A stretch of 64,000 nucleotides of DNA from Fonticula-like sp. SCN 57-25 (Eukaryota; Nucleariida; Rotosphaerida), in the NCBI GenBank assembly GCA_001724245.1, contig MEDX01000001.1, positions 31,962-95,961 of the forward strand. The letters are read 5' to 3'. The notes beneath the pieces were generated by a model. That model searched no databases, was not told where the DNA came from, and saw nothing but the letters and a program-made list of their open reading frames with translations. Made by a program: the position numbers and the translations under genes. Of the stretch, positions 29,959-40,349 are shown piece after piece (the first letter of the stretch is position 1; each line of letters opens with the position of its first letter).

Positions 29959-32900
29959 ATGGCGGCGGCGGTGGCGGACAAGGTGGACCGCGTCCTGGCG
30001 GGCACGACGCGCCGCGGGACCATGTTCCGCGCGGTTCGCGAGTGTTACTTTCGCGAGTCTTTGCCTTGTGGCAGTAGCTTGTGTACCAAGGGATGCGAGC
30101 AGAGTGCTCGTCTACTGCTGGTGTCTGATGCAACGCACTACGTGATGCCCGACATCGACTCGCTGCACGACTACTCGCAGGTGTGGAATCTGCCGCAAAC
30201 GACGGGTCTCATCGTCGTATTGACGGCGCTTTATTGGGTACGCGCCCGCTCTGTTTGCCCTGGCTTGGCTGACACGCGTACGCCCTGAAAGTTTGAGGAG
30301 CACGAGCGGTCGAGGTTGGCTCGGAGGCTGAGGGCGCTCGCGCGCGATGCTCGGCGGAAAAGCGTCATTTTTTACAACGAAAACATGCGCAGCACATTTG
30401 TGGAGCGTGCGGAAGGCGAGTCGCAACATGACCGCAACGTGCGCGCTATCATGGTCGCCGCGGGGTGGTACGCCGACCACCTCGACCAAAGGATGCCCAT
30501 CGTTGTTGTGAGTAAGCGCGCCCCTGAGCTTAAATGCCCCCCGGGAGTAAGGGCGCTCACCCTGGAGCAGTACCTTGCCGAATTCTATCCAAAGGCGGCC
30601 GAGCTTATCGATCTATGCGCGTCGATTACCTCTGCGTCGACCGCGAGCTATCCGCGAGAGTCGACCGGGTTCGCCAAATACTACGACGCGGCCACGCTCG
30701 ACGCGGGCCTCAAGTCCAACCAATTTTACAAGTGCGCTTTTGACGCAAACGTGAGTGATTCTGATGTATGCGATGTAGGGGCAAACTAAGCGTCTCGCAG
30801 CGCTCGCGCGACGTCGCCACCGTCACATGCGACTCTTTCGTCGTGCTGATCCGAGGCCAGGCGGACAGGAACCGCGCCTGTGCGTTATGTCCGCCATCTG
30901 ATTGTTACTGACTATACAATGACAGTGCACGACGACACGGTTGTTGTCGAGATTTATGATAACAAGAGCGACACCGAGGCGCAAAAGCTGGACAGCGACG
31001 TTTCCCTGGACACGTCCGACGGTGCGCCTGCGGCCAATGCACCCACTATTGCTCATACCTCTTGCAGATGCTGTGTTGTTGGCATCCTCGCCACCGCTCG
31101 CCGGTCGCGTTGTTGGAGTCATGGCGCGTCGCGAAGACACCAACCACGTCTGCACATTCTCGCTCGAGTCGCAGGCGGCGCAGACCGTGAACGTGCTTGC
31201 GGTCCCTATCGACATACGGATCCCGCCCATCCGCGTGCACGTCAGCAACCCCGCCGAGTACTACGACAAGCGGGTCGTCGTGACGATTCGCGAATGGCCC
31301 GAGACGAGCCAGCTACCGGTCGGTTTCATCACCGCCTCGCTCGGTGGGATAGGCAGCATTGACGTCGAGCAGCGCGCGCTCCTTGTCAAGAATAACGTCA
31401 GCTTTGCCGACTTTAGCAAGGAGATCAAGCGCGAAATGTCGCTGCTCGAGAACTGGACAATCACCGAGGTGCGGCGAACCTGCTTTTGCTTTGTTCACTG
31501 ACACCCTGCGTATAGGCGGACCTGAAGGAGAGGAAAGATTTGCGCGAGTCGCACTTTGTTATGAGCATTGACCCCAAGGGCTCCATGGACGTCGACGACG
31601 CGCTGTCAGTATTGCCGCTTAAGAACGGCAACACGCTTCTCGGCGTGCACATTGCCGACGTGAGCGCCTTTGTAAAGGATGGCAGCGACACGGACGCCGA
31701 GGCCAAGGACCGCAGCACGAGCGTGTACCTTTCTGACCGGCGCATCAACATGCTGCCGGTGCTGCTTAGCGAGGAGCTCTGCTCGCTGCGCGGCGGCGTG
31801 GACCGCTTTGCCTTTTCCGTCTTGATCGAGGTGCGCCCAGACGGCACCGTCGTTAAGGCGGAGTTTGCCCCGTCCATCATCAGGTCTGCCGCGCAGCTCT
31901 ACTACGAACAGGCGCAGGCCATCATCGACGGCGTGCCGCCGCCCGGCGACCTTGGTGCGTCGCCCGATGTCCTTTTTGTCGCCACTGACCACTCGGCGCT
32001 AGACGCGGCGTTTATTCGAATCGCCCGGGAGCCGCTTTGTCGTCTCCGCGACACTGCGCACGCTCTCGCCGATCAGCGCCTCAAAAAGGGCGCGCTTGTC
32101 CTCGCAAAGTCCGAGCTGCGGTTCAACGTGGCCGGCGAAGAGGTGCTCGGCGTCGTCGCCAAGCAGTCGCTCGACGTACACGGCGTCGTCGCCGAGTGTA
32201 TGATTGCCGCCAACGTCGCTGTTGCCGAAAAGGTGTACCGGACATTCCCCACGACGTCGCTGCTGCGGTTCCATCCGCCGCCGGTCCCAGAGCGCTTTGC
32301 GGCCGTCAAGGTGATCCTGGACAAGGTCGGCGTCAAGCTCGACGTCACGTCCAACGCGTCGGTTGGCCAGTCGCTTGACGAGGCGGCGCTCAAGCACGGC
32401 GACCAAACACTCGACCAGCTCACGCGCAGCATTGCAGTGCGCGCCATGCAGCGGGCGCAGTACGTGTGCACGGCCGACAAGTCACAAGAAGACGTGACGC
32501 ACTACGGACTCGGAGCTGACTTTTACACTCATTTCACGTGCGCTCTTCCTTTGTGGGCGATGCGTGTGGCTAATCAACCGTATTTTTATTGCAGGTCGCC
32601 CATCCGCCGCTATGCAGGTCCGTTGCCTCACCATTTTGACCGCTTTGCTAATGTTCTGTTCAGATCTGACGGTCCACCGCATGCTTCGCGAGTGCCTCAA
32701 GGACAAGCCGCAGGGCCCAAGCGAGGAGGAAGTGCGCGACCTCGCGCGCCATATGAACGAGCGGCACCACAGGTCGCGCATGGTGCAGATGGAGTCGAGC
32801 AACCTCACGCTCGCGCTCTACATCAAGAGCAGCAGCCGCGGCGCGCTGCACGAGGTCGAGGGCATCGTGTCGGGCGTGCTCCAGAACGCACTGAGCGTGT

Positions 32901-33451
32901 TTGTCCCGCAGTATGGTCTTATATGCTACGTGCCCCTGCAGGGCCCGCGCGCGCTCTCGCCGGCCGCCGCCAAGGATGGCGAGCAGAGCAGAGACGCGGC
33001 AAAGTTTTACCTGGCCGCCAGCATGGTGCCGGGCTGCGCGGGGTCGTACGCGTCGTTCGACCCCGAGCGTGTCACGTGTGAGCCAGAAGAGGGCAAGCTT
33101 GTCTTGCGCGCTGACGGCCGGCCCGACGTCACGTTTGAGATTCTCAATCGTGTCGTACTCGGCCTCACCGTCGAAGAGTCGCGCGTGCGCCCGATCTCGA
33201 TCCGAGCCGTACTCGTCAGGCACTCAGACGCGACGCACGTGCCGCCGACGGAGCGTCCCTCGGCAGCTACCACGCGAAAGATTATCAGGGAACACGAGGA
33301 CGCCATGGCAAAGCAGTTGAGGATGCAGCGCGAGGCACTCGGCGGCCTCGACGACATGTACAAGTCAAAGGCCAACTCGCTTTATAACGTACTTGAGGGG
33401 TTCAGGAAGCTCTCTATTCAGCCGTCAATCCTCCATTCATCAACCCACTAG
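29959..33451 (+). CDS. DIS3L: DIS3L1-type exosome 3'-5' exoribonuclease
   Basis: Eight exons: 29959-30237, 30292-30750, 30801-30879, 30926-31021, 31068-31468, 31516-32537, 32595-32617, 32664-33451; 1048 residues. Order: CR3 cysteine motif (PCGSSLCTKGCEQ), PIN domain, two cold-shock domains (GRVVGVMARRE; VPIDIRIPPIRV), RNB domain (ESHFVMSIDPKGSMDVDDAL; LADRR-like YLSDRRINMLP; YTHFTSPIRRYAD across two introns) and S1. The RNB Asp residues are present, so exonuclease activity is expected. The PIN acidic sites seem partly lost (PDIDSL, HDRNVRAI, VVVSKRA), as in human DIS3L1. The EFYPKAAELIDLC and SLYNVLEGFRKL blocks also fit DIS3L1. Expected cytoplasmic. Confidence 0.88.
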
Positions 33452-33577
33452 AGAGCTTTATGCATTTCTATCTGTATTCATATTTGTCCCTTATTCATAA
33501 TTGCTCCTATGTGGGCCAATACCTTTTTGTAGCTCCTATTATAACAGATTTCAGTCAAAAATAGATTTCAGCCGAGA

Positions 33578-33589
33578 TTCCCGCCAAAA
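33578..33589 (+). promoter_or_regulatory. E2F-like site upstream of the small membrane protein gene
   Basis: TTCCCGCCAAAA, a good E2F match, lies 100 bp upstream of the ATG at 33689. A CACTGTGACA at 33602-33611 resembles half of the TTGTCACA-N4-TGTG element. Confidence 0.35.
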
Positions 33590-33688
33590 CTGTGCCTACA
33601 GCACTGTGACAGGGTTGAAAGGCAGATCGCATTCCACTGAAACTTCGAACTCGCGAACTCGTGAGCAGCGCAGCGGGCATCATCGAAG

Positions 33689-34341
33689 ATGATCACGACA
33701 GCGCTCAAGGTGATCTTTACTATTGTGTGCTGCTGCCAAATGGTGTGTCCTCCCGTGCATATTTACTTGTTGCTAACACGATCGTTGATATAGGCGCTTG
33801 TGCTGGTGAATCTGGTGTTTGGCATCATGGTTGGCGACATGCTGGTATATATCGGCCTGGTTGACCTTGTGTTCCCGATCATGGCCTTGGTGTTTATCTA
33901 CCGGTATGATCCTGACCGGCGCCGGTCATGCGCGTCGCCCCCCATGCTCATTGTTGTACGTCGGCCTGTTGCCTCTTTGGTGTGCTCACATCTTGCTTCC
34001 GCAGTACATGCTGTGGTGCGCGATTTGGATTGTGGTCGGCATCCTCCTCATCTTGGTGCGGGCCAACGTCTTTGTCTATGACTCGTCAAATTTCATCGCC
34101 GTTGCGCTCCTCGGTGCCCCGACGCATACGTCCGACATTCGCCTTGTCGTCACCAATGCAATTCAGCTTGGTCTCCAGGCGCTCGGCCTCGCCCTCGGTA
34201 TCGCCACCTTCTGCGTCATGAACAAGCCCGCCGACGACGATGAGGAGCGCAAGGGCGGAGGTGCGCTTTCCTAGTCATATGATATATCGGCGACTAACAC
34301 GTGTATTGGCAGACTCTGCCGGCGGCCGCGTCTTTTTGTAA
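33689..34341 (+). CDS. Small multi-pass membrane protein, unrecognised family
   Basis: Four exons: 33689-33742, 33794-33955, 34005-34260, 34313-34341; 166 residues. I do not recognise the family. Hydrophobic segments: residues about 5-22 (ALKVIFTIVCCCQMALVLV), 25-50, 73-92 (YMLWCAIWIVVGILLILV) and 120-145 (IQLGLQALGLALGIATFCVM), so about four transmembrane helices. The C-terminus is acidic then Gly-rich (NKPADDDEERKGGDSAGG). The last intron (34261-34312) removes an early stop and gives the ending GGRVFL. It could be a tetraspan trafficking protein; no function is claimed. Convergent with RAD54B. Confidence 0.65.
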
Positions 34342-34439
34342 CATTTTGTGCTCGATCCCTATTTTTTGTTTGTTCGACTTTGTTACATTACTTTCTGTTC
34401 ACGCATGCATACAATTTAACCTTACTTTATCGATGTCAT

Positions 34440-37400
34440 TCAGTCTGATATCTCGCGCAGGTCGGCTTCGGGCTGAGATGCGTCCATTTCGGGCAGAGAG
34501 GCATCCTTTTCGGGCCTTGTTGTTGCCGCACCATTCTCGCATGCATTTTCATCTGCCGCATCTGGGCCCGCGGCGATCTCGGTGGCCGCATGTCCATCGT
34601 CAACATCCCCCGATGCAACATCGGCCATCGCGTCGTCGTCTGCGCCGAGCGGTTCAGCAGTGTCTGCGGCGGCCGCCCCGGGCGCAGGCGCGTGGCGGTG
34701 AAAGACAAAGCCGGCCAGCTTGTCCCTGACGAGGTCCCGCAGAAACTGGTCCTCTACGTGTACACCCTCATAGTTTGTGGCGTTGATGTGCTGCCATTCG
34801 CGCAGCTTGTTCAGCGACGCAACAAGGTCCTCGTCGCGGCCCCTTCGAGCAGCGGCGACGGGGCCCTTCACGGCGCCGAGGCAGTCGCAGCCCATCAGGT
34901 CATGCGTCAGGCAGTCCACATTGTCCTGAAACGTAAAGAGATCCTTGAGGTCCTCCTTGGTAAAAGCCATCTTGACGCCTTGCTTTTCATCCTGTAGAGG
35001 TCTGTGAGCAACAATAGGGCATGCACAAAGGGCGTACGATAACAGCGTCACTCAGAGCAATCTTGGAAAGCTGTCGCTGATATACCTTCTCCTCAATGCT
35101 ACCTGTCGTGAGCAGGCGGTAGATGACGACGGGCCGCGCCTGACCTTCGCGCCAGATTCGCGCCATGGCCTGCAGATCAATGGCGGGATTCCAGTTGATA
35201 TCGTAGAGGACAATGCGCGAGGCGCCGACTAGATTGAGACCGACGCCGCCCGCGCGGGCAGACAATAAAAGGATAAAGTCGTCGCAGTGCTTGGAGTTGA
35301 ACCGGTCAACAATCGCCTGGCGCTTATTGGTGGGCGTTGCGCCGTCGAGCCGCAGGAACGAATAGCCGTCCTCGCCGCACATTGTTTCAAAGACGTCCAG
35401 CGTCTGCGTGTAGGAAGATACAAGCACGACTTTTTCGCGCGTTTTGCCGCGCACAAGTTTCAAGAGCGAACGCAGCGCCATCAGCTTACCTATACATTTA
35501 TGTGAGGAAGCCGAAAAGCACGTAAGTGCGCGCGTACCGCTATGCTCGCTGGAATCGACGCCCTCCAGTTTGCCGGCGAGGTCGTCGCGCAGCGCCTTGT
35601 AGGCCATCTGCTCAGGGCGACCTGCTTTGGTGGGCGTGGGCGCGTCGCCGTCGTCGTCGTCCCCAGCGCGTTCATCCTTTAGCAACTGCAAAGAATTGCA
35701 GAGCTTGCGCAGGAGCGTAAGGCAAAAGAGGTGCACGGTCGGCGAGCCAGCTGTGCCGGTGGCCATGCGAAACACCTGCGAGTTGATGACGTCGCGGTAG
35801 AGGCGCTTCTGGGCTTCAGTGGGCGGGCAGAACACGACAACTTCGGCTGGCCATCATATGTCAGCAGACACATCACAGGCGATACAAACGTACTCTTGGC
35901 CGGCAAGTATTTTTTGTTGATGTCGTTGGTGCGGCGCAAGATAAACATGTTTGTCAAGCGCATGAGCTCGGCGGAGCGTCCCTCGCCGAGGGCCGTCTCC
36001 TCTGGCGTGCACTCCTTCTGGCGAGCAGCAACAATGGGGTCCTCAAACACCTTCTTGAACATGGCATAGTTGCCAAGGATACCTGGATTGATGACATCCA
36101 CCATGGCAAAGAATTCACTGAGGTCGTTCTGTCGGGCCAGGTTAGTGTCTCAATATTAGCTACGTTGATGAGCGCACCTGAATGGGCGTTCCCGTAAGAA
36201 TTACGCGCCGGTGAGTTGGAATGTCCCGAATCGCCTGCGATATTTTTACGTTGGCGTTCTTGAGCTTGTGCCCTTCGTCGAAAATGGCCAGGTCAATCTT
36301 GGCAGCCTTCATCTGCTTGCTCATCGTTCGAAACTTTTCGTAGCCAATGATGAGGACAGAGTAGATGGACGAATTGATAAACTGGCCAATGTCGGACGAG
36401 TCGTAGTCAAGCGCAAATGTGCGCACGCGCTCGTCGCCAAGCCACCTCTTGAACTCGTTCTGCCAGTTTTTCACCAGGGTGGCCGGGCACACAACGAGGG
36501 CGCGACGCACGACCGGCTGCTTGGCAAAAGGCCCTTGCTCTGACGCGGTCTCGTTAGTAGAGAATCATACATATATTTATTGCGTACTTAGCAGCGTCCA
36601 GACTAGCGAGACTGTCTGAAGCGTCTTTCCGAGTCCCCTTTATGCCAGTGTTAGCGTTTGCAATATTGTCCGTATGCGCGTACATTTCGTCCGCCAAGAT
36701 GGCGCCGTAACCGTCAAAGTCACGCATGCCCATCACGCACTCGTACAAAAACGACACGCCTTCCCGCTGATGCGGGCGAAGAACATTGCCCAGCTTGGGG
36801 TCTATGACTACATCAACGACCTGGCGGCCCTGCCCGTGCGTGCGGATGTACGCGGCCGACGGGCGCGTAAAGACCAGCGCGTTGGGCGAGTTGGGATCGT
36901 GCCGGGGTTGCATCACACCAGCGCCCGCACCGACCGGCGCCGACTTGCGAGGAGAGTCGGTCGAGGTAGCGGACGGTGCCACATTCTCCTTGACTACGGA
37001 GGCCATGGGCCGCGACGGAGCCTTGGCGGCAGTGGGGGCTGAAACAGCGCTGCCTGCGCGCTTCCCGCCATTACTAAGGAAACACTTGCCGCTCTCGTAC
37101 GCCTCGGCAGCAATTTTGCCCATAATCTACCCTGAATGAGCGTCGGTGCAAAATTACGGAGCGAGCATACCTCCAGGTGTTTCCCGCCAACTTGAATTGT
37201 CTCGCCGTCACCGAGCGTCGCCAGAGTGTTTGCGCCATACGACGTTGTCGTCCCAATACTACATGTGCTCGTAAGCTTCAGAAAAAGCAATAAAAAAGAA
37301 CGTACTCTTTCCCCTCCATGTCTTTGAGGGTGGCGCGACCGCCCGACACCATCAGGATGGCGTCGCCCTCCCACTTGACATGCTGGCGATTGAGTTAGCA

Positions 37401-37689
37401 TCCGCGCCCCGGCACAAACAGTGTGGCGTACTTTACGGTTCGCCGCCGCCGCCTTGCACCAGACCACAGAAAAGTAGAGGGACTTTGCCACCGCTGCGGG
37501 ATCCGCCGGTGTTGCCGCCAAATTCGATGGCGCCGCCACAACAGGCTTCACAGCATGGAGCAGCGGCCGGCTCGGTACAACACGCGGGGCCTTGGGCGCC
37601 GGGGGAGCAGCCGCGTCGGCCACGGGCTCCTTTGCTGTTTCAGCGTCCGGAAGCTGCCTTTTCAGCGACGGGGCATTCGATCGACGCAT
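34440..37689 (-). CDS. RAD54B: RAD54B/Rdh54-type SNF2 recombination translocase
   Basis: Ten exons: 37689-37432, 37382-37306, 37258-37171, 37126-36684, 36637-36588, 36539-36178, 36128-35894, 35846-35538, 35489-35038, 34991-34440; 941 residues. The N-terminal module [31 protein letters not shown] and VGGKHLEIMGKI is diagnostic for RAD54B rather than RAD54. The helicase core has [15 protein letters not shown] (spliced), [40 protein letters not shown] and [15 protein letters not shown]. It remodels Rad51/Dmc1 filaments and D-loops in homologous recombination. Upstream there is an E2F-like TTTCCCGCGC. The C-terminal ~60 residues are acidic and variable. Confidence 0.92.
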
Positions 37690-37744
37690 GGTGAAGTGCA
37701 GATGCGGTGGCGACCGGTGAGCGAATTTGATTCAAATTTTTGAA

Positions 37745-37754
37745 TTTCCCGCGC
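37745..37754 (-). promoter_or_regulatory. E2F/MBF-like site upstream of RAD54B
   Basis: TTTCCCGCGC lies 56 bp upstream of the RAD54B start, next to TTTGAA (37739-37744) and a TTGTCACA-N4-TGTG element (37758-37773). Confidence 0.45.
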
Positions 37755-37757
37755 ACA

Positions 37758-37773
37758 TTGTCACAGCATTGTG
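37758..37773 (+). promoter_or_regulatory. TTGTCACA-N4-TGTG element, RAD54B promoter
   Basis: TTGTCACAGCATTGTG matches the repeated elements at 7115-7130 and 7174-7189 in 14 of 16 positions or better. Shared only by intergenic DNA here. Confidence 0.4.
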
Positions 37774-37831
37774 GCAAGATTTTATAACAGATTGAAAAGA
37801 TTACAACAAAATTGATGCAGCCGATGCGTAT

Positions 37832-39117
37832 TTAAAACCCTCCTGTTTCCTTCAAGAACCGCTCGTACTCGTCGTCCTTTTTCGGTGGCTGAGCAACCGG
37901 CTTTGGCGGTGGTGGCGGCGGCATTGTAACTGGTTTGCTCGGAACCGGCGGCGCATCCTTCCTGAGCGCGACGGCGCGCGGCACCAGCTGCGCCACCGTC
38001 GTGGTGACCTTGAGCAGCGGGGCGGAGGAAATCACCGCCGACTCTGCGCCTCCAGATCGAATGGCAGGCGGGCCCGGCGGCGGACGACTGGGCGGCGGCG
38101 GCGGCGGGAAGCTATGCAATACCGGCGCCGGCGGCTGGTTCATTGGCATACCAATCCGAGGGGGTTGGAATCCTTGCTGCGCGTGCGGAGCCTGCGGCAA
38201 AAGAACAGGCGCCACTGGTACCGCGAGCGGAGGCATACCTGCACGAGAAAGAAATGTTAGAGGCGCTGCTGGCGGAGCGTTCCTTGACGTACCGCCCATG
38301 GCAGGTGGTACAACGCCCGGGGGAAGGCCTTCAATACAGACAGTCAGCAACAAAAAAGTACAGCAACAGAGTACGTACCAATTGGCATTGGTGGCCTTCC
38401 CATACCCGGTGGCATCGGCATCGGCGGCATGCCCGGCGGCATTGGTGGCATTGAGCCAACAGGGAAATTCATTGGAACGAATGGCATCGGCGGCATTGGC
38501 GGAGGTGCCGCGGCGACGCCGTCGTCTTCCGGGGGCATTTCGGGCAGCTCGTCGTCATCGTTGGAGGACTTGATCCCCCGCGCCTCGTTCATGAACTTTT
38601 GGCGAAGCGCTTCGGCTTCCTCCTCGGTGTACTCTTCAAAGTCGCGCTCGTCCTCCTCGTCGCTGTCGTCGCTGTCATCGTCCTCGCTATCGCCGGCGCC
38701 GGGGATGGACAAATCTGTTGTCCCGGCGCGCCGGCGCGCCGACTCGGGCAGAGCAGCGGCTTTGGGGAGGGCGCTGGCATCGCCCTTCTTCAGGCGGATG
38801 AGCTCCTGAAGCTGCTCCTCTAACCTCTCTCGCCGCGTCTTGGCGGCGTCTGCAGGGTCGCCCGCGGGACGCTCCATGTTCCGCGGACCGCTTGCACTGA
38901 CGGCCGCGCGCCGCGCTGCACGTCGTTCAGCATTCTGCACAAACCGTTAGCTATACCTTTACCTGATGCCAGAGCCGCACCTTTTCCTTTTCGCGCTTGC
39001 GCTGTGCCTTTCCTGTTCAGAGAGCCATCCACGTAAGCAAACAATAAACTAAACCAACTGCATTGGGCGCCACGCACGGAACTGATCTGCCGGGTTAATC
39101 GACTTTCCCTTGGTCAT
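37832..39117 (-). CDS. WBP11: WBP11-type splicing-associated protein
   Basis: Five exons: 39117-39078, 39012-38981, 38934-38379, 38328-38293, 38238-37832; 356 residues. Splicing gives the WBP11 start MTKGKSINPADQFRKAQRKR and then EKEKNAERRAARRAA. An acidic tract (EDDDSDDSDEEDERDF) leads to a long Pro-rich region (PPMPPMPFVPMN, PPPPPPSRPPPGPP) that would bind WW and SH3 domains, and the protein ends in DDEYERFLKE as in the family. WBP11 (Npw38BP) works with PQBP1 in pre-mRNA splicing in animals. One internal exon is only 36 nt. Confidence 0.82.
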
Positions 39118-39177
39118 GTCGCTGTCAGCACAGCCGCTAGACACGTCCTGAACAGTCGGTTACAAGCCGACCAAATC

Positions 39178-39187
39178 GCGCGGGAAA
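39178..39187 (-). promoter_or_regulatory. E2F/MBF-like site between WBP11 and the BRC gene
   Basis: GCGCGGGAAA on the plus strand (TTTCCCGCGC on the minus strand), identical to the RAD54B site, lies 60 bp upstream of the BRC-protein ATG at 39247. Confidence 0.45.
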
Positions 39188-39246
39188 TTTGATTTGGGTC
39201 GAATTGACAACGGGTGGCGCACACTCTCCGCTCCCGCTCGCCCGCG

Positions 39247-40217
39247 ATGGCAGTGTGCGACCGTCATGAAGCCCGCTGGGAAACCGTTTCAGAGGTGCGT
39301 TTTGCTCACTTTGCACATGTGTTTCTAACTTGCTGTGCTAGCCCTCGGGCATCTCGTGGGCCGAGCTGGTTGCGCGCGAAACATCAGATGGTGCATCGTC
39401 GGTTCCCGCCCAGCCCATCCCGTCGGCCAACCTGCCATTGAGCACATCGGCTGCCCCGGGCTCGGCCACGCAGAACCAACAAGAAAGCCAGGACTATTTT
39501 GCTTCTCAATCGGACGCGTTCTTTGACTCAAAGGCACTGGACGCGCTGATGGCCTGCCCACCTCCGCCGCCGGCAGCATCAGGTGAAGCATCGCGCAAGC
39601 GGAATGTGCCAGAGGAAGCCGAGTCGGATGACATGGTCGTTGACAGTGCCGAGCCCTCGACGCCCGGCTATAAGCGAGTGCAGACAACCCCACGTGCAGT
39701 GGAGTCGCACGGACGCGATTCTGTTGAGACGCTTCCGGACGAAGCCTCGTCGCACAGCTCGGCCTCGCTAGGGGCCGCAGCCGAGCCGCCCGCGTCAATG
39801 CCCTTTTTCCAGTCGGCTCGAGGCCGGCCCATTGTTGTGCGCGAGGAGAATTTGGCGCGCGCAAGAGAGACGATCGCGAGGTTTGACCAGTTGAATAACG
39901 AGGAAGAGGTCCGCTCGCCCGTCACGCCGCGCGCGTTTGGGGCGGCGTCCTCGATTCGCCAGGCCAGTACCTTTTCGAGCGCGTCTACGGTGCAAATGGA
40001 GGACGACCATGACGACTTGAATGAATCGCCGATGGTGGGTTCGACCGGCGTGCCGTACTTTCCTCGCGTCGGCCTCACCCCGAACGCGTCGCGCGGCGGG
40101 TCGTCCGGGCTGGTCAGCCCGAGCCCAATGCGCCGCCCGGCGTTCTCGCCGCGCGGACGAGGTGGCGTTAGGCCCTTCCGGCCTCCGTCCCGCATTACGC
40201 CGTCTGGTAACAACTAG
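39247..40217 (+). CDS. Small BRC-motif (BRCA2-like) protein
   Basis: Two exons (39247-39294, 39342-40217), 307 residues. Mostly disordered, rich in Ser, Pro, Glu and Arg. At residues 171-196 is FFQSARGRPIVVREENLARA, which fits the BRC repeat pattern F-x-x-A-x-G-[KR]-x-[IV]-x-V, with a Leu and Ala in the following helix. In BRCA2 this motif binds Rad51. No DSS1/OB-fold DNA-binding domain is present, and no second BRC was found. The C-terminus is Arg/Pro-rich (GRGGVRPFRPPSR) and might bind DNA. It lies 1.6 kb from RAD54B and shares its E2F-like promoter motif. The BRC assignment is motif-based only. Confidence 0.6.
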
Positions 40218-40349
40218 CTGTGTGCTGTTTACCATTCATTCTGCCTTTCCTTTTGGTGTACTCAACCCTAGTTTCGTTCGAATGCCACTACCCAACATAC
40301 TTGTACTAAATAAACAACTTCATTTCGTAATAATAGTCATACAGGGAAT

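Noticed and set aside
36160-36510. Separate short helicase gene
   Set aside because: It is exon 6 of RAD54B; the neighbouring exons join in frame.
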